Shown here in pieces: positions 60,701 to 64,000 of a DNA stretch of 64,000 bases. The stretch's first letter is position 1. Every line of letters begins with the position of its first letter. The notes below the pieces were generated by a model that was not told the origin of the DNA, did not search any database, and saw only the letters and a list, made by a program, of their open reading frames with translations. Both the position numbers and the translations under genes were made by a program. This DNA comes from Heterocephalus glaber (taxonomy: Eukaryota > Chordata > Mammalia > Rodentia > Bathyergidae), in NCBI RefSeq assembly GCF_000247695.1, contig NW_004624743.1:4953725-5017724 (forward strand). The letters are read 5' to 3'.

Positions 60701-62480
60701 GGAATCCCACTCTAGAAATATTAGCTATGGTACTGAGCTGCCATCTTTATTTTCCATAATTCAACAGATGAAGTTAACTAACAGTTGTCTTTATCGACAT
60801 GGGGAGTTATTATTTCCATTTTATGGTAGAAATTGAGTTGGGCATTAAAAAGAAAAACTCAAAATACTACCATTATGAAAGTCTTGAAATACCCCAAATT
60901 CATGGACATAGAAAAAGATATTGTTTTTACCACACTGACTGATGCCTTTTCAAATGTCATGTGTGTATAAAAGTAAATGAAAATTGATAATAAAGATTTA
61001 CTTTTATGTTCTTTAACCATGTTGCACAGTGATGATCTTTAAGGAAGATCTAAATGTTCTATTGTAAATTGGCCTTTGTAATTTAATGCTGGGCAGCTTC
61101 AGGTTATGTATTCTAGCTATCATCAAGCTCTTAAATTGTGAGGTTTACTCAGCTCAAATGTATTGCTCAGGAGTGCTGAGAGGAATGCTATTCAAATAGC
61201 TCTATCACTCCCACAATTTGCAGCTGTGATAGAGTGGTGTTAAACTCACCAGTATCCGGTAAAACAAAATGATTATGAAGCAACAGTGTCACTCTTTGGG
61301 GGTAAGAGATAAGAGAGAGTGTATATTCAGAAAGCCTGATTTTGGAATCTGCCAATACAATTTTTTTTCTTGGTAGGAGATAAAATAATTATATTTGCAT
61401 GACATATTTTTAAAAGAAAATCTAATGTTGATTTTTTTCTTGTTTTTTCTCAATAAGGAAGCCCTCACCTGGTTAAAAATGCTACTTAGAAATCATATTC
61501 TATATGTACACAGAACCACAGTATATTTGATTTCTTTTAATAGAAGGTTTTTTGTACTGGATGTTCAGTTTTCTCTAATATACCAATCTTTGCAATTTTT
61601 TCAATTGTAAAATTGCTTTTGTTTTTGAAACATTTTATTTTTAAAATATTGAAATAGGGGGTGATAATATAACTGATTGTTTCCTTAATTTGTTATAAAG
61701 AAATAACAAACTGGATGAACTATGAAGCTTTGAAATCTAGAAATTGCCAAAGTAGCTGTCATTAAAATTGAGTGCTTTTGTGTTTAATTAAAATTAAAAT
61801 AAAATTTATGTTATCCACATTATTGAATTGATTGGGAATAATTTGTCAACCTATATAATTTATATCATTATCATATCTGTATCTAAATATACAATATATC
61901 TATTTTTATTTATATTATTTTAATATAAAGAATATTTTAATATAACGTAATGTAAATTAAATCATTACATTTTGACTTGGAAAATTAATAGTCCTCATAT
62001 GATAATGCTTTTTATTGACAGTTTTCATGTACAACTATTTCTTCTTTGTGACTAAATGTCTATAATACTTTGATTATTGGTTTGTTGATATATTTACTGA
62101 ACTTTTCATTCTCAGCATTATAAGTGACTATGAAGTAAAAACATTCTAGACAATAGAAAGAACATAGAAATGGAATAAAAATTATAGTTTTATTTTGATA
62201 AGGCAAAAGCTTCTGCTATATATTTACTAACTGAATCATACTTGGTCTAGAAAATGCTGAATGGTGTTCATCCATTGAGCACACCCAAGACGGCAGTGGG
62301 TAGTGGTCTCCATCAGGTAAAAAGGAGGAAGATACGTTTTCTCTAAAAAGCTGATTTTCGATGCTGGGTACATCTTTCTTATATCGAAATAACTGTCATA
62401 TTTTAAAAACTCTCATTTCAATGTTCAGGTTGTACCAAGCGGATAATGCTTCCTAGTGGTGGATGTAGCATTAAAAGTGT
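57723..62480. other. Long unique AT-rich stretch, no gene
   Basis: Nearly 4.8 kb with no named repeat. A small hairpin (AAGGTTGC/GCAACCTT, 9-base loop) sits at 57946-57970. TA-rich blocks near 61855-61940. Frames of 60-76 codons are unremarkable. Confidence 0.4.
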
Positions 62481-62485
62481 CCCTC

Positions 62486-62495
62486 AGTGCCCTCT
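62486..62495 (-). promoter_or_regulatory. CTCF-like core motif, minus strand
   Basis: Reverse strand reads AGAGGGCACT, which fits the core AGRKGGCRSY part of the vertebrate CTCF motif exactly; the upstream CCASY part fits poorly. A candidate site only. Confidence 0.3.
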
Positions 62496-62757
62496 ATGGT
62501 CGGTGAAGTGTTCCTTAAGCAGTTAGTTATTTCATGAGAGTGTGATATCGTGTGATCTCACTTTATCTCCATGCTTTCCCTTTTCCCCCCTTGTCACAGA
62601 CACACTTTCTCTTTGGTGTTTTAGTGTACATGTCACCTACGGTCACACACATCTGTACCATGGATGTGAGGTCACACACCCTTCTTAGAGGATAGTGCTC
62701 CCGTCCTGGGCTCTGCACATGGGGAAGCCCCCTGAAGTCTTCAGTCAAACCTTTCCA

Positions 62758-62772
62758 CCAGCAGGGGGCTGC
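62758..62772 (+). promoter_or_regulatory. CTCF-like motif, plus strand
   Basis: CCAGCAGGGGGCTGC matches the CCASYAGRKGGCRSY consensus at 14 of 15 positions (T for R at position 13). It stands in a GC-richer island (62560-62870) within an AT-rich region and is not in a recognised SINE. Binding is inferred, not shown. Confidence 0.5.
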
Positions 62773-63168
62773 ATTATCTCCTCCTAACACAGGTTGCAGA
62801 CACCTGGGAGCTGGCATGTCACACGAAAAAGGAAACACCTGTCACTGGGGTAGCAGACGTGCAAGAGGGAGACATAATCAGGTGGGCACTTGCTAGGTCC
62901 TCTTCAGGAATTCCAAGGAGCCTAAGAATTTTAAGCTGAAATCTGACTGTGTTGTCTTTACAGAAGTGTAGTTTTTCAAAGAAGGAGGATAAAATATACT
63001 ACCATGTTATCATCTTGATTTATCACTTTTAAATATTTAAATTTATGCCTTGTGACCTCCATTTGTACTCTTGTACAGGCCCCCAAATTAAGTCACCTAT
63101 GAAAATTAGACCTGGAAATTCTCAGGTCAATATAGGTCTATAAATACATGCACACATGCACGCGCGGG
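62773..63168. other. Unique stretch, nothing recognised
   Basis: Declines from GC-richer to AT-rich sequence; no frame or repeat supported. Confidence 0.35.
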
Positions 63169-63192
63169 CACACACACACACACACACACACA
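63169..63192. repeat. (CA)12 microsatellite
   Basis: Twelve uninterrupted CA units, preceded by an imperfect CA/CG alternating stretch from about 63150 that includes CGCGCG. Confidence 0.95.
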
Positions 63193-64000
63193 TTTAACTG
63201 GTAATTTTTTACAAGAAGCTTGGAGTTTCCTAATCAGGATCCACTGTAGGTTCAACTTACTGGGGTTCAAACTCATAGCACACTCCTCAGAAGTGGCCTG
63301 CTACCTTCTTTGAAGAGCGTACTTTTTCCTACAAATCATTTTGTTCCTCCTAGGTTGTTCAACTCAAGGTGACATGTCATCTGGTTTTGTTCACTCTATT
63401 GTCCTATGTAACAAAGATGACTATCTTTCACTTGCATAAGATAGTAATGCAAAGTTTCAATTGGTTTATTAGGTTGATTGAGTTTCGCTATGTGCTAGGA
63501 TGCTGTGGACATGGACGCACAGAAAATCCCAAGTTCACATCATTACATTATAAGGAATGTATTATTTTATGTGACGTGCTCTACAGAGATGTATGTCCAT
63601 GTTTTTGCTCAGATTTCTATGGTATTTGTGCTTTATCCTTATTTAAACAGACTCTATAAAGAAACAATTTAGCTACTGTCATGTTTTCAAGATGTTTTGT
63701 AAGAACTACATTAGACATCATGGTATGCAAATGTACAAGGAAACATTTCTTCCACTTGGATCCTCCTTTTGTTTTAAAATAGAAGAATATTTTTAATTAC
63801 GGGAGACTTTTCTCCTGTCTCATTGGCTAGAATTTCATCATGTGCTACACCTAAACAAATTATTTGCAAAAGAACGTGGGTTAGGGTTAGGGTCCAGCAT
63901 GGTTTACTTGGATCAAACATTGTTAAATTACCTAGTAACAGTCAGATAGCAAATATCTTACATTTGCAGGCAGAAGATGGTTGTCTTTACTACTTCACTC
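63193..64000. other. Unique stretch with a very short telomere-like tract
   Basis: GGGTTAGGGTTAGGG at 63878-63892 is two and a half TTAGGG units. The 96-codon frame at 63369-63659 shows no recognisable protein. Nothing else seen to the window edge. Confidence 0.45.

Noticed and set aside
62563..62838. 91-codon Cys-rich minus frame
   Set aside because: No domain spacing that I recognise, no splice signals, and the higher GC of this spot explains its length.
63150..63192. CpG island or Z-DNA promoter at the CG/CA alternating tract
   Set aside because: Only a few CpGs in an AT-rich setting; it is a simple microsatellite.
1..64000. CRISPR array, operons or bacterial defence system
   Set aside because: Sequence is mammalian with SINEs, L1s and LTRs; no regularly spaced direct repeats with unique spacers and no prokaryote-like gene packing.

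Overview
This is AT-rich mammalian nuclear DNA with no host protein-coding gene that I can support. It reads as intergenic or deep intronic sequence dominated by retrotransposons. The type of repeat identifies the organism as a rodent: there are ID-like SINEs derived from a tRNA (A box TAGCTCAGTGG, B box GAGTTCGATCC, A-rich tail), B1-type (7SL-derived) SINEs, fused B1+ID composites, and L1 elements of several ages. The young SINE differs from the ID/B2 copies of mouse and rat and from the squirrel and kangaroo-rat copies I know. A non-muroid rodent is likely (a beaver-like lineage is one candidate), but the species cannot be fixed from sequence alone.

Layout. About 1-4770 is the 5' portion of one minus-strand L1, cut by the left window edge: broken ORF2 (1-2277), broken ORF1 (about 2475-3350) and a long 5' UTR (to about 4770). 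From 4.8 to 11.9 kb lie a MER5-like DNA-transposon relic, three ID SINEs, simple repeats and L1 3' tails. From 11.9 to 16.2 kb is a cluster of old LTR fragments, mostly MaLR type. From 16.5 to 17.5 kb is an ancient minus-strand L1/HAL1-like ORF1 region. From 18.5 to 33.6 kb are SINEs, a plus-strand L1 3' half (22.8-24.2 kb) carrying a SINE inside it, and two ancient minus-strand L1 segments. At 34.9-35.6 kb is an old interspersed repeat that I cannot name. An old L1 lies at 37.6-39.5 kb, and a short L1 with an inverted 5' end at 41.7-42.1 kb. MaLR remnants lie at 43.6-43.9 kb and B1/ID at 45 kb. The most complex block is 46.7-49.0 kb, where an old L1 is split by an apparent solo LTR and by a fragment of a younger L1. 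From 50.5 to 64 kb the sequence is mostly unique and AT-rich, with one L1 fragment, one B1, two CTCF-like motifs at 62.5-62.8 kb and a tiny telomere-like tract.

There are no operons or pathways to describe. The content is a layered record of retrotransposition, and target-site duplications visible in the sequence date some layers relative to others. I found no convincing new multi-gene system. The items most worth a second look are the inverted-5' L1 with its 15-base duplication, the nested LTR/L1 block, the open frame in the L1 5' UTR, the lineage-specific SINE, and the divergent pair of CTCF-like motifs.
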